Shown: piece by piece, positions 1 to 10,658 of the stretch
How the letters are laid out: every line of letters starts with the position of its first letter
Position numbering within the stretch: position 1 is the first letter of the stretch
DNA from: Granulicella sp.
Lineage (GTDB): Bacteria > Acidobacteriota > Terriglobia > Terriglobales > Acidobacteriaceae
Reading direction: 5' to 3'
Length of the DNA stretch: 64,000 bases
Assembly: GCA_027365345.1 (NCBI GenBank)
Contig: DAHXNO010000040.1
Location: 1-64,000 of the forward strand
Notes under the pieces: model-generated
Told to the model about the DNA's origin: nothing
The model's input: the letters and a program-made list of their open reading frames with translations, nothing else
The model's database searches: none
Made by a program: the position numbers and the translations under genes

Positions 1-21
1 GGATAAGGAAAGGGGAAAGCC

Positions 22-2796
22 ATGGAGGCTAGTTCCATTTCAGCAATTCAGCGCAGGAATTTTCTCAAGCTGCTTGGCGCGGCGACAGCCTTCAGCCTTA
101 CCAATGACGCCTTTGCATCTGCCAGCCGGCGTATTGACATCGTGATCGATGCCGAGGATCCGATTGCATGGAGCGTGCCTGTGAGATGGGCCTCCGAGCA
201 ACTTCGTCAAGCGATTGCCGATCAAGGAGCCACTGCCCGAATTGTCCATCCGGAGGCCGACATCCAATCTCCGGCATTGGGTGTGGTGGTGACCGGGCCG
301 GAGTCCAGGATGGGTAAAAGATTTTCCCATGCGGATGCATCCTTGCAGAAGGCCGAAGGCATCTGCCTGGCGCCCGACCGGTGGGGAGAGACGCCGGTGA
401 CGCTTGTATGTGGAAGCGATAGAAGGGGCTGCGTCTACGGCCTTCTCGAACTGCTGGAGCGAGTGCAATTCAGCCATGATCCCTATGCCGCGCTGCGCCT
501 TGATCGGCCGTTGGTGGAGCAGCCCGCGAACAAGGTCAGAAGCGTGGCGCGGGCGTTCTGCAGCGATATCGAAGACAAAGTCTGGTATTACGACAGGAAC
601 TTCTGGCGGGGATATCTTGATATGCTGGCGACAAGCCGGTTCAACCGATTCAATCTGGCATTCGGCTTCGGATACGATTTCCCCACAGGCGTTACCGGGG
701 ACTATTTTCATTTTCCCTATCCCTATCTTGTGGACGTTCCCGGCTACGATGTCCGGGTCGTGCGACTGGCCAGCCCGGACGGAAAGGAACTTTCCACTCC
801 GGTCCCGCTTGCTGCCGAGGAGCGGGAGAGAAATTTTGAGATGCTGCGCTTTGTTGCGCACGAGACGGCGGCCCGCGGACTTGAATTCCAAATGGGCATT
901 TGGAACCACGCCTACCAATGGACAGACAGTCCGCACGCCCATCACCGCATCGACGGGCTGACGCCGCAGACGCACGCCGCTTATTGCCGAGACGCTTTGG
1001 CGATGATCCTGAAAGCGTGTCCTGAGATTCAGGGTCTCACCCTCCGCGTCCACGGCGAAAGTGGAATTCCCGAAGGAAGCTATTCGTTTTGGAGCACTCT
1101 GTTCGAGGCGATCTCCGGCAGCGGCCGCAAGATTGAGATTGATATGCATGCTAAGGGAGTCAACAGCACGATGATCGACACGGCTGCCCATACCGGCATG
1201 CCGGTAAAACTGAGCGCCAAATATTCCGCGGAGCACCAGGGACTTGGGTATCAGCAGGCAGACATCCGGAAGCAGGAGATTCCGCAGGCCGGTCATGTGG
1301 GCAACACAGAGTTGTTCAGCGTGAGCACCGGGGAGCGCCTGTTCACTCGCTACGGCTATGCGGATTTTTTCCAGCAAGGGGCCCGCTACGAATTGTTCTT
1401 CCGCCTATGGCCTGGAACGCAGCGGCATCTGCTGTCAGCCGACCCGGAGATGGCTGCTGCGTTTGGGCGGAGTTCTCACTTCTGCGGAGCCGCCGGATTG
1501 GAAGTATGCGAACCCTTAACGTTTAAGGGACGGGAGGGCTCCGGACTGCCGGGCGGACGCTGCGCTTATGCCGACGAATCGCTTAACCCCGAATACGACT
1601 GGCAGAAGTTTGCCTACTACTATCGGGTGTGGGGGCGAAGGCTTTACGACCCGGATGCTGATCCGGAGAGCTGGCGAAGATACCTGAGACGCGATTTCGG
1701 GCCGGGCACGAACTCGGTGGAAGCCGCAGTTGCCAACGCTAGCCGCGTTCTTCCCCTCGTCACGAGCGCCCATTTGCCCTCTGCCTCAAACCATGCCTTC
1801 TGGCCGGAGATTTACATGAACATGCCGATTGTACCCGGCAGCGAACCTTCGCCGTATGGAGACACACCCACTCCCAAATTGTTTGGGACCGTCAGCCCTC
1901 TTGATCCGCAGTTGTTTTCGACGATCGACGAGCATACTGCGGATCTGCTCGCGGGCCGTCCCAATGCAAAGTATTCGCCGATCGAGGTGGCACAATGGCT
2001 GGAAGAGTTCACGGCGGCATCGGCGGCGGCGTTAGCCTCTGCGCGGGTGAAGGCGCCGTTTGATGGCTCGCCGGAATTTCGGCGGATGGAAGAGGATGTG
2101 CTCATCCAAAACGCAATTGGGCGGTTTTTTGCGGCTAAATTACGCAGCGCTGTTTTATTCCAGATTTATCAGCAGACCGGGTATCCGAAGGCCGGCCAAC
2201 TGGCGCTCGACGAATACAACAAGGCGTGCGAGGGATGGGCCGCGATGTCTGAACGGGCCAACAACGTGTATCGTGCGGAGATCACCTATGGGCGTGTTCC
2301 TATGCGGCGCGAAAACTGGAGCGCTCGTCTTCCCGGCATCGATCGGGACGTTGCCGCCATGCGAGACAAGATGAGCGGTCGGAACGCGGCAAATGGGGTC
2401 GAGCCGAAGGTTGAGCAGGCCGTGCGTGCAGCGGTGGGCAGGCCGGTTCGCTCATCCATCCCTTGCAGCCATAATCCTCCGCAGGCGTTTCGTCCTGGAC
2501 AACCACTTTCTCTGTCTCTCGTTCTTGCCGTCGGAACTGCACACGGGGTTGCGGTTCCATCCGAGGTGAATTTGTGCTATCGGCATGTCAATCAGGCCGA
2601 ACGCTGGCGATCGATCAAGATGGAGCGGAGGGGCCAGAGGTACGTATCTTCCATACCCGGCGCGTACACGGACTCTCCCTATCCGCTGCAATATTACTTT
2701 GAACTGCAGCGAGGTATGGATGCGGCATGGCTCTATCCGGCCTTCAATTCGACCCTTTCCAACCAGCCCTATTACGCCATCTCCAATAGAAGTTGA
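22..2796 (+). CDS. Tat-exported large glycoside hydrolase-like protein (alpha-glucuronidase-like N-terminal region)
   Basis: 924-aa ORF; N-terminal twin-arginine motif QRRNFLKLLGAATAFS; purine-rich RBS region aaggaaagggga upstream; family assignment tentative. Confidence 0.6.
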   Translation: MEASSISAIQRRNFLKLLGAATAFSLTNDAFASASRRIDIVIDAEDPIAWSVPVRWASEQLRQAIADQGATARIVHPEADIQSPALGVVVTGPESRMGKRFSHADASLQKAEGICLAPDRWGETPVTLVCGSDRRGCVYGLLELLERVQFSHDPYAALRLDRPLVEQPANKVRSVARAFCSDIEDKVWYYDRNFWRGYLDMLATSRFNRFNLAFGFGYDFPTGVTGDYFHFPYPYLVDVPGYDVRVVRLASPDGKELSTPVPLAAEERERNFEMLRFVAHETAARGLEFQMGIWNHAYQWTDSPHAHHRIDGLTPQTHAAYCRDALAMILKACPEIQGLTLRVHGESGIPEGSYSFWSTLFEAISGSGRKIEIDMHAKGVNSTMIDTAAHTGMPVKLSAKYSAEHQGLGYQQADIRKQEIPQAGHVGNTELFSVSTGERLFTRYGYADFFQQGARYELFFRLWPGTQRHLLSADPEMAAAFGRSSHFCGAAGLEVCEPLTFKGREGSGLPGGRCAYADESLNPEYDWQKFAYYYRVWGRRLYDPDADPESWRRYLRRDFGPGTNSVEAAVANASRVLPLVTSAHLPSASNHAFWPEIYMNMPIVPGSEPSPYGDTPTPKLFGTVSPLDPQLFSTIDEHTADLLAGRPNAKYSPIEVAQWLEEFTAASAAALASARVKAPFDGSPEFRRMEEDVLIQNAIGRFFAAKLRSAVLFQIYQQTGYPKAGQLALDEYNKACEGWAAMSERANNVYRAEITYGRVPMRRENWSARLPGIDRDVAAMRDKMSGRNAANGVEPKVEQAVRAAVGRPVRSSIPCSHNPPQAFRPGQPLSLSLVLAVGTAHGVAVPSEVNLCYRHVNQAERWRSIKMERRGQRYVSSIPGAYTDSPYPLQYYFELQRGMDAAWLYPAFNSTLSNQPYYAISNRS

Positions 2797-3005
2797 TGTC
2801 TCGTTCGCTGTTTCAGCGAAGAGGTGCTGGAAGAAGAGATGCTGGAGATAGTCTGGGATGGATAGAATCTTCTCCAGGAGCGGAAGGATCATTGGCGAGG
2901 GTCGACTTTCGCAGGCCGGGCCAGAGTCAAGGTATGCTCTCTGTTCTTTTGGCTACTGGAATTGAGTGCGCGAACCAAATTGTCTACTGCGAAGAAGAAC
3001 CCTTC

Positions 3006-3625
3006 ATGCGCTCGCTTACCCGCCGCCGTTTTCTTCTGAATACCTCTACCCTCGCCGGATCGCTTCCCTTTTTGCGACGCTTCAGCCGGGCTCAATCCGT
3101 TGACGCCGAGCCTGACGGCCTGACCGTGTGATACAGACGACCAGCAGACCAATGGCTCGACGCACTGCCCATAGGGAACGGCCGCCTGGGCGCCATGGTT
3201 ATGATGGCGGCGCGGTGAACCCAGCAGGTGAACCCAGCAACCGACCCCATCCGCTATGGCGCGCAGAGGACCGATTCCAAGATGCAGGGCGATTCCGCTT
3301 CCCTGCTCACCGATCCCGCTAAACAGACTCTGCATCTGAATGAAGACACGCTCTGGTCCGGCTTGCCCGTGGACAGGAACAATCTGGACGCCCCACGCTG
3401 GCTGGCTCCCATACGCAAAACCGCGCTGGAGCAAATGGACTACGAGCCCGCCGACCGGCTTTGCCAAGAGATGCAGGGGCTGTTCGCCGAAGCCTACCAA
3501 CCGCTCGGCAATCTGCACGTGGATTGCGAACACTGCGGGGAAGTTATCAACTACCGCCGTGAGCTGAGCCTGCGCAATGCCGCGGTCAAGATCCGTTACA
3601 CCGCCGGCGGCGTTGACTTTGATCC
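3006..3625 (+). pseudogene. Disrupted GH95 alpha-L-fucosidase-like gene, N-terminal remnant
   Basis: Tat signal LTRRRFLLNTSTLAG; then V-stop-YRRPADQWLDALPIGNGRLGAMV, frameshift, DGGAVNPATDPIRYGAQRTDSKMQGDSASLLTDPAKQTLHLNEDTLWSGLPVDRNN...FAEAYQPLGNLHVDCEHCGEVINYRRELSLRNAAVKIRYTAGGVDFD spread over different frames; matches the GH95 N-terminal pattern (ALPIGNGRLGAMV / LNEDTLWSG / YQPLGNL). Confidence 0.88.
3214..3239 (+). repeat. 13-bp perfect tandem duplication GGTGAACCCAGCA x2 inside the GH95 pseudogene
   Basis: Direct reading: ggtgaacccagca ggtgaacccagca; removing one copy joins the NPA and TDPIRYGAQRT... segments in one frame. Confidence 0.93.
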
Positions 3626-4267
3626 GCGTTTCGCAATCAAGCAACCGATCAAGCAATCCATGAGCGCAGGCCAACCTTCCTGCACCATGTCTTCGAAGCA
3701 ACCGAAGCAATGGTCCTTGCAAATCTCCGCCGTGCACATTGGCCGCGTGAGGCGTGCGGGGGCTGGAGCCGGTTTTGCCGTTTGCGACTCTTTAAGGATT
3801 CGCGGGATCCTTCGCTGCGGCTTAACTCTCGATCTAAGGCTGAGCGCAACCCATCCTGGAGGATTGCGGCACGGCAAGCGCGGGCAACTTTGCATCGGCG
3901 GGACAGAATCGCGAGTTGCTGAGCCCTTCCGCACCATACAGCGGAGATCCAAGCAAGAAAAAATCCCGCCGACGGATCTCCAGGCCAAGCAACGGCGGCA
4001 AGTGAGGGAGCAGTCGCGCCAGCCTCCGTTGCAGACTGCTTCACGGCCGGCTGCCCGCACAACCCAAGGCCCTGCATATCCCCGTTGAGAAGTTCCCGCG
4101 CATCTCGCCGCAGTCCTTTGGACTACCATTCTTCGTCTTTCTTTCGCCTCCTTGCGGACCTCGCTGGTGGGTGCTCAGCGGCGCCTGCCCGGCAATCGAT
4201 CCTTCGCCAGCGGTCAAGCAGCCTTCGCCCACCCTGACCTAAAGTGGCTGAAAACAACAAAAACATT

Positions 4268-4315
4268 ACGATAGATCGTTATCGATTGACTTTTGTGTTC
4301 GCGGCAGGTTAGGAT
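4268..4315 (+). promoter_or_regulatory. Candidate promoter and operator upstream of TonB-dependent receptor 1
   Basis: Palindrome ACGAT-AG-ATCGT (4268-4279), then TTGACT (4286-4291) - 18 nt - TAGGAT (4310-4315). Confidence 0.45.
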
Positions 4316-4414
4316 TCGCCTTCGTTGGACGATTCCTTGCACGCGCGTTGCGAAGTTCGGGGAAGTCATCCATTGGGATCGAATCCAATCAATTTAATTC
4401 CGCGAGGATCAGAG

Positions 4415-7400
4415 ATGATGAGCCATTTCGTCGTTTCAGGAAGACGCATACGCGCTGCATTCGTCGGGTTGACCCTGTTCTGCCTGTTTATCACCGCAAG
4501 CCTATGTTCCGGGCAATTTCTCGATCAAGGCGCAATCACGGGCGTGGTGCAGGATCAATCCGGCTCGGTTGTCCCCGGGGCCGCCGTCACTCTGACCAGC
4601 CCCGACACGGGTCAGGTTCTGCATGTGACCACTAACTCCGCAGGCGTGTACGAATTTTCACCCCTCACCCTCGGCCGCTATCAAATCAGCGTCACTTCAC
4701 CCGGGTTTCGAACGGCAAAACAGGAGAACATCTCCCTCCAACTGGGGGAGCGGATCAGCATTCCCATCACCCTCCACCCCGGAGGCGTCAACCAAACGGT
4801 TACCGTCACCAGTGCGCCGTCGCCGCTTGCGACGCAAGACAGCTCCGTCTCCCAGGTCGTTGACACAAATCAAATCAACGATCTTCCGCTCAATGGCCGC
4901 AACGCGATGTTTGCGGCCCAGTTCACGCCCGGCGCTGCTCCGGCCTCCACTTCCAGAAACAAGACGGGTGATTTCGACGCGAACGGGTTGCGCCCCGAGC
5001 AAAATGATTACATCCTCGACGGCATGGAGAACATGGCGCTCTCCGCCGACGGCCTTGGCGGCTCAAGCTTCCTGGTAAATCCACCACCGGATGCCCTGGC
5101 CGACTTCAAGGTATCTACCTCGGACTATGGTGCGGAGTTCGGGCACTCTGCGGGAGCCGTGCTGGATGAGAGCATCAAAGCCGGCACCAACCAAATTCAC
5201 GGCGACGTTTGGGAGTACTGGCGCAATAGCGCTCTGGACGCCAAGGATTTTGACGCCCTGACCATCCCCGAGTTCCGGGAAAATGAATTTGGCGCGACGC
5301 TGGGCCTGCCCATCATCAAAAACAAGCTGTTCTTCTTTGGAGACATCCAGGAGATTCGGATCGCCGCAGCCCAGCCCTACACACAGAGTGTGCCAACTTT
5401 ATTGGAACGTGAGGGAAACTTCACCCAATTGCTGAGCCCATCGTTGACCGGCCAATCAAAGCCCATCACGCTCTACGCGCCCAACTCCGGGGTCACCCCT
5501 CTGCAATGCAACGGTGTTCAAAACGTCTTCTGCACCAGCCAGATCGACGCCGTGGCTCAGGGTATCTTGAAGCTTTATCCCCAGCCCAATGCAAACGGCG
5601 ACGATACCTATGACAACAATGTGCAGAATCTGAGCCAGCCGCAAAATACATTTCAATACGATGTCCGGGCGGATTGGACGATTTCGCCGAAAGATCAAGC
5701 CTTCATACGCTTCAGCGACTTCAACCAGATGGAGAACTACGCCGGTCCTCTTGGCCCAATCCTGGATGGAAGCTGCGGCGAGGGCTCGGATTGCGTCAGC
5801 GGACTGCAACTGGATTTTGGCAATAACTTTGTCATCAGCGAGACGCACATCTTCACCCCCACGCTGGTCAATCAACTCCGTTTCGGCTTCTCCTATGGGC
5901 ACTTCGACACCTATCAATTGAACTATGCGCAGGATGTTGCCTCCACTCTTGGTCTCGGCAACATGCCCTTTGGTCCTGGATTCACAAACAACGGAGGTCT
6001 GCCCACGCTGGAGATCGGTAGCGTCGCGCAGGCAGGCACGCACCAATACCGTCCGGAAGAAGAGCGGGCGAATGTCTTCCAGATCCTGGATAACCTCACC
6101 AAGACTCTGGGCAAACACACCTTCAACATCGGCGTTGACCTGGAGAACGGCCGATCCTACACCTTGGAACCGCCGGTCTCGCATGGTGTCTATGACTTTA
6201 GCGGCTTCTTTACCTCAAATTACGGCAAGGCATTCACTGGCAATGGTGTCGCCGACTTTCTCGCAGACCAGATGCACGACGGTTCGGTCGGACCCTCCGC
6301 GGCGTTTAACGATGCGCAGTGGCATAGCTCCGGTTACGTTCAAGACGACTGGCGGGCCAGCCATAACCTGACCCTGAACCTTGGAGTCCGCTATGACTGG
6401 TTCCAGCCCTACAAGGAGATGGCAAACCGCCAAGGGAACTTCTATCCCACCGGCGCGCCAGGCATCTCAACCGGAGCTGGCGTCTATGAGTTTCCCTCGG
6501 CGGACCAGGGAAACCTTCCCTTATCCCCGGCATTTCTCGCCAATTTGACGGCCAATAACATCTCCTTGCAGTACACACAGCAGCAGGGATTGACCAACGA
6601 GCAGGTGATAAATATCTCGCCGCGGCTGGGTTTCGCTTACTCCACTGATCCCACAACCGTCTTCCACGGCGGGTTCGGATTCTTTTACCAGGGTGAACAG
6701 ATGGCGGGAGCGGCTGACAACCTCGGCACCAATTACCCGTTCGTGTACTCAGATTCGTTTGTCACTCCAAGCTGCGTCTCTCCCAATCCCTGCGCAAGTG
6801 ACGGATACAACCTGGAGACTGGATTCCAGAATGCGATCGCCCAAGGTCTGGCCAGTTTTGTCTCCAATCCAAGCCTGGTTGGCCAAAGCCCGAACCTGAA
6901 GACAACTTTGGTGATGGATTACAACTTCAACATTCAGCACTCCATCACGCCCAATCTGGTGGCGTCCATGGGCTACGTAGGCGACACCGGCAGGCATATA
7001 CCGTATGGATACAACCCCAACGAGACGACTGTGCTGGTGCGCCCCGGAATCAATCTGCAGCCATTGCTGCCGTTTCCAAAGTTTGGCGGCTTCACCTTCC
7101 TGGATTACGAGGGCGAATCCTCTTATAACTCACTCCAGGCGAAGGTAGAGAAACGCTTCTCCCATGGCGTTCAACTTTTGGCTACCTATGTTTGGGGCCA
7201 TGCCATGGACGACGCTCCCGACCCCTTGGACGGAGGAATCGGCCAGCGGGATCCGAATATCATTCCCGAGCGCGACGACTACACGAACTCGGTTTGGGAC
7301 GTCCGCCAGCGCTTTACCGTGATGACCTACTATCAGGTTCCGTTCGGCAAGGGCACCGCGCACCCCATCCAGTCGAAGCTTTTGGATGCGGTGCTGGGAG

Positions 7401-7993
7401 GCTGGGCGGGGGATCTGGCATTTCAGGTTCAGACGGGCGAGCCATTTTCCGTCGGCGTGGCAGACATTGCTACGGCCAATGGAGGATCGTCTTACGCCAT
7501 CCTCAAGCGAGATCCGTTTAGAGCAGGCGGCTCTCCGGATCCCACCAATCCAACCATTACCTGCCCCACCAAGGTGCGCACACTGGCGCACTGGTACAAC
7601 CCCTGCGCCTTCGCCAACCCGCTCTCAGGCGATCTGATCAGCCCGGGAGCCAACAATGGCAGCTTCACCACACCGCAGCCAGGCTATACCTACCCGGCAT
7701 ACGTCACCGGCATCACCAACGCGGAAGCCTTCCTCGGTGGCAGAAGCGAACAGATCTACGGCCCCGGCTTCAACCGGGTAGACATCTCTATCTTCAAGAA
7801 CTTCCACACATTCAGACAGCAAGAGTTGCAGTTCCGCGTGGACGCATTCAACCTGTCCAATACGCCGGAGTGGTCGAACCCCTCCACCTCCAACGACAGT
7901 CAAACCGGCGGATTGATCACTACAGCGCGGATCACGCAGTCCTACACCCCAGACGCTCGCTGCTTCCAGCTCTCCGGCAAGTACATCTTCTAA
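4415..7993 (+). CDS. TonB-dependent receptor with N-terminal CarboxypepD_reg-like domain
   Basis: Signal peptide; GAITGVVQDQSGSVVPGAAVTLTSPDTGQ; plug-like LPLNGRNAMFAAQFTPGA; large beta-barrel-like C-terminus ending in F. Start moved from 4325 to the ATG at 4415. Confidence 0.9.
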   Translation: MMSHFVVSGRRIRAAFVGLTLFCLFITASLCSGQFLDQGAITGVVQDQSGSVVPGAAVTLTSPDTGQVLHVTTNSAGVYEFSPLTLGRYQISVTSPGFRTAKQENISLQLGERISIPITLHPGGVNQTVTVTSAPSPLATQDSSVSQVVDTNQINDLPLNGRNAMFAAQFTPGAAPASTSRNKTGDFDANGLRPEQNDYILDGMENMALSADGLGGSSFLVNPPPDALADFKVSTSDYGAEFGHSAGAVLDESIKAGTNQIHGDVWEYWRNSALDAKDFDALTIPEFRENEFGATLGLPIIKNKLFFFGDIQEIRIAAAQPYTQSVPTLLEREGNFTQLLSPSLTGQSKPITLYAPNSGVTPLQCNGVQNVFCTSQIDAVAQGILKLYPQPNANGDDTYDNNVQNLSQPQNTFQYDVRADWTISPKDQAFIRFSDFNQMENYAGPLGPILDGSCGEGSDCVSGLQLDFGNNFVISETHIFTPTLVNQLRFGFSYGHFDTYQLNYAQDVASTLGLGNMPFGPGFTNNGGLPTLEIGSVAQAGTHQYRPEEERANVFQILDNLTKTLGKHTFNIGVDLENGRSYTLEPPVSHGVYDFSGFFTSNYGKAFTGNGVADFLADQMHDGSVGPSAAFNDAQWHSSGYVQDDWRASHNLTLNLGVRYDWFQPYKEMANRQGNFYPTGAPGISTGAGVYEFPSADQGNLPLSPAFLANLTANNISLQYTQQQGLTNEQVINISPRLGFAYSTDPTTVFHGGFGFFYQGEQMAGAADNLGTNYPFVYSDSFVTPSCVSPNPCASDGYNLETGFQNAIAQGLASFVSNPSLVGQSPNLKTTLVMDYNFNIQHSITPNLVASMGYVGDTGRHIPYGYNPNETTVLVRPGINLQPLLPFPKFGGFTFLDYEGESSYNSLQAKVEKRFSHGVQLLATYVWGHAMDDAPDPLDGGIGQRDPNIIPERDDYTNSVWDVRQRFTVMTYYQVPFGKGTAHPIQSKLLDAVLGGWAGDLAFQVQTGEPFSVGVADIATANGGSSYAILKRDPFRAGGSPDPTNPTITCPTKVRTLAHWYNPCAFANPLSGDLISPGANNGSFTTPQPGYTYPAYVTGITNAEAFLGGRSEQIYGPGFNRVDISIFKNFHTFRQQELQFRVDAFNLSNTPEWSNPSTSNDSQTGGLITTARITQSYTPDARCFQLSGKYIF

Positions 7994-8259
7994 GGAGTTG
8001 CATAGCCAGGAAAGATAGCCTGCGTTCTTCCCGGTATGGCGCGGAACTCGTCTTGCATTGCGGGTTCCGCACCTCGCAGGCTGAAGCTCTTCCAGCTTTG
8101 CACGGGAAAGAGCATCCCTTGTGCAAGAGCCATTAGGTGCGCAAGCGCGGTTAGGCGACGGTTGCCGCGTGCGGGCCTCAACTTCTCCCAACAGGCAGAG
8201 AGCGCCGCGCGGACGCTCTCAAACTTCGCCTTTCTGACATTCGCTTAAGGAGCAGGTGA

Positions 8260-10488
8260 ATGAAGAGCGTCAAACATTTTTGGATAGCAGGCATCCTGGC
8301 CGCCACCTCGCCTCTTCTGGTTGCGCAGTACCAGTATCCATTTCAAAACCCAAACCTTCCTGACAACCAAAGAATCCAGAGTGTGCTGTCGCTGCTTACC
8401 CTGCAGGAAAAGATCAACCTCCTGGGGAAGGATCTCAACGTCCCCCGGCTCGGCATCTATGGATCACCTAAGATCGACACCATCCCGGGTTCGAGCGGCC
8501 AGTTTGAAGGGCTCCACGGACTGGCCGTGGGTGGGCCAAACAAATGGGGCGGGCATTCACCGGGAGCGCCCAGCGGACCTTGGCCGGGAAAATCCACGAT
8601 TCCAACCACGCAGTTCCCTCAGCCCGCGGGCCTTGGCCAGACCTGGGATCCCGCGTTGCTGAAAAAGATCGCGGCTCAGGAAGCCTATGAGGCGCGCTAC
8701 ATCTATCAGAGCTACAACCGCGGCGGCCTCATCGTCCGCGCGCCGAACGCTGATTTAGCCAGAGATCCCAGGTGGGGCCGGTCGGAGGAGTCGTACGGAG
8801 AAGATCCCTTCCTTGTCGGAACCATGGCGGTGGCGTTTGTCCAGGGACTGCAAGGGAATGACCCTCGCTACTGGATCACAGCTTCACTGGTCAAACACTT
8901 CTTAGCCAACAGCAATGAGGACGGGCGCAGCGGTTCCTCCTCGAACTTTGATAGCCGCCTGCTCCATGAGTACTATGCCGTGCCCTTTCGCATGGCCATT
9001 GAGCAGGGACACGCTGATGCGTTGATGACCGCCTACAACGCCTATAACGGCATCCCCATGGCCACCAGCCCGCTCCTGCGGAGCCTCGCCATGGCCCAGT
9101 GGGGATTCAACGGAATGATCGACACCGACCGTGGCGCACTCACCTTCATGGTGACCAAGCACCACTACTACCCTGATATGGCGAAGGCTGCCGCAGGGGC
9201 GATTCATGCGGGGGTCAACCAATTTCTGAACCCGTACCAGGATGCCGTGAAGGCGGCCTTGCAGCAAAACCTGCTCACCCAGGCCGATATCGATCGCAAT
9301 CTGCAAGGCGTTGTCCGCGTGATGCTCCGGCTTGGATTCCTGGACTCGTCTTCGCCCGCGGCCTACACCGGAATCAAGGCAAACGGCGCGGCAGCGCCCT
9401 GGGATCAGCAACCGGCAAAGTCGCTTGCGCTGCAAGCGACGGAAGAATCCATCGTTCTGCTGAAGAACTCCGCAAACTTGCTTCCTCTGCATCCTTCCAC
9501 GGTTCATTCCATCGCGGTGGTCGGTCCTTCGGCGAACATCGTGTATCTGGATGGATACAGCGGAACTCCGCCCTTCGCCGTCACTCCGCTGCAGGGAATC
9601 CAGAACAAGATGGCCGGAGGAAAGGCCGCGGTGCGTTATAGCCCTGGAGGAAGCGAGGCCGTTCAACTGGCAAGGAGCTCTGATGTGGCCATTGTCGTTA
9701 TAGGAAATCGCCCCTTCTGCCGCAGAAAAACCGACCCTCTTCCCTGTCCCGATCCCACCGAGGGGCAGGAGGGAGTCGATCGCCAGGAGATTCACCTGAA
9801 GCCTGACCAGGAGAAGCTGATTCAGGATGTCTATGCGGCCAATCCGCGCACCATTGTGGTTCTTGTATCCAGCTTTCCCTATACCATTCGCTGGGCAAAG
9901 CAGAACGTCCCTGCCATTCTGCAGATGGCCAACAACAGCGAAGAGGAGGGGGACGCCCTCGCCAACGTGATCTTTGGCGACTACAACCCGTCCGGCCATC
10001 TCACGGTGACATGGCCGGAGTATGGACGGCAACTGCCTGCCATGATGGACTACAACCTGCTGGATGGCCGCACCTATATGTACTGGAAGGGTGACCCGCT
10101 GTTTCCCTTCGGCTTCGGGCTAAGCTATACGAACTTCCGTTTATCTGGGTTGCATGCAAGCGCCTCAACGCTCTCCGCAGGCGGAGCGATTCGCTTCTCT
10201 GTTAAGGTTGCCAATACGGGCCGGCTCGCGGGAGATGACGTCGTGCAACTCTATGTGGAACACTCCGGGTCAAAGATCCAGCGCCCCGGATTAGAGCTGA
10301 AGGGATTCGCCAGAGTTCATGTGCCGGCCCACGCAACCGTCACCGCGACCATTCCTCTGTCTGCGAATTCCGTACGGTATTGGGATACATCCAGCGACGC
10401 CTGGGTGCTTGAAAAAGACAAGATCCGCGTCCTGGCTGGGGACTCCTCCGCCAACCTGAAGCTTTCCAAGCTGATTACGGTTAAGTAA
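8260..10488 (+). CDS. Glycoside hydrolase family 3 protein (beta-glucosidase/beta-xylosidase type)
   Basis: 742 aa, signal peptide; ARDPRWGRSEESYGEDP, KHFLANSNEDGR, C-terminal Fn3-like GDDVVQLYVEH. Confidence 0.93.
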   Translation: MKSVKHFWIAGILAATSPLLVAQYQYPFQNPNLPDNQRIQSVLSLLTLQEKINLLGKDLNVPRLGIYGSPKIDTIPGSSGQFEGLHGLAVGGPNKWGGHSPGAPSGPWPGKSTIPTTQFPQPAGLGQTWDPALLKKIAAQEAYEARYIYQSYNRGGLIVRAPNADLARDPRWGRSEESYGEDPFLVGTMAVAFVQGLQGNDPRYWITASLVKHFLANSNEDGRSGSSSNFDSRLLHEYYAVPFRMAIEQGHADALMTAYNAYNGIPMATSPLLRSLAMAQWGFNGMIDTDRGALTFMVTKHHYYPDMAKAAAGAIHAGVNQFLNPYQDAVKAALQQNLLTQADIDRNLQGVVRVMLRLGFLDSSSPAAYTGIKANGAAAPWDQQPAKSLALQATEESIVLLKNSANLLPLHPSTVHSIAVVGPSANIVYLDGYSGTPPFAVTPLQGIQNKMAGGKAAVRYSPGGSEAVQLARSSDVAIVVIGNRPFCRRKTDPLPCPDPTEGQEGVDRQEIHLKPDQEKLIQDVYAANPRTIVVLVSSFPYTIRWAKQNVPAILQMANNSEEEGDALANVIFGDYNPSGHLTVTWPEYGRQLPAMMDYNLLDGRTYMYWKGDPLFPFGFGLSYTNFRLSGLHASASTLSAGGAIRFSVKVANTGRLAGDDVVQLYVEHSGSKIQRPGLELKGFARVHVPAHATVTATIPLSANSVRYWDTSSDAWVLEKDKIRVLAGDSSANLKLSKLITVK

Positions 10489-10658
10489 CGGATCAAGAAG
10501 AGGAGGAATCGTTACGGCCAGGGAAATCTGCTTGCGAAGACTACGCCGGTCGATTGAAAGACCACACTTTCTCGATTCATCGATACTGCGGGGAAGTTCG
10601 GCAGAGCGCGCACCTTGCCGATTTTTCGCCAAATCCAGGCTCGCGGCCGAGGTCGTTC

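Noticed and set aside
40-1377. 445-aa ORF on the minus strand opposite the Tat hydrolase
   Set aside because: Shadow ORF in GC-rich coding DNA; no recognisable motifs; the plus-strand protein is well structured with a Tat signal
8902-10032. 376-aa minus-strand ORF
   Set aside because: Antisense to a confidently recognised GH3
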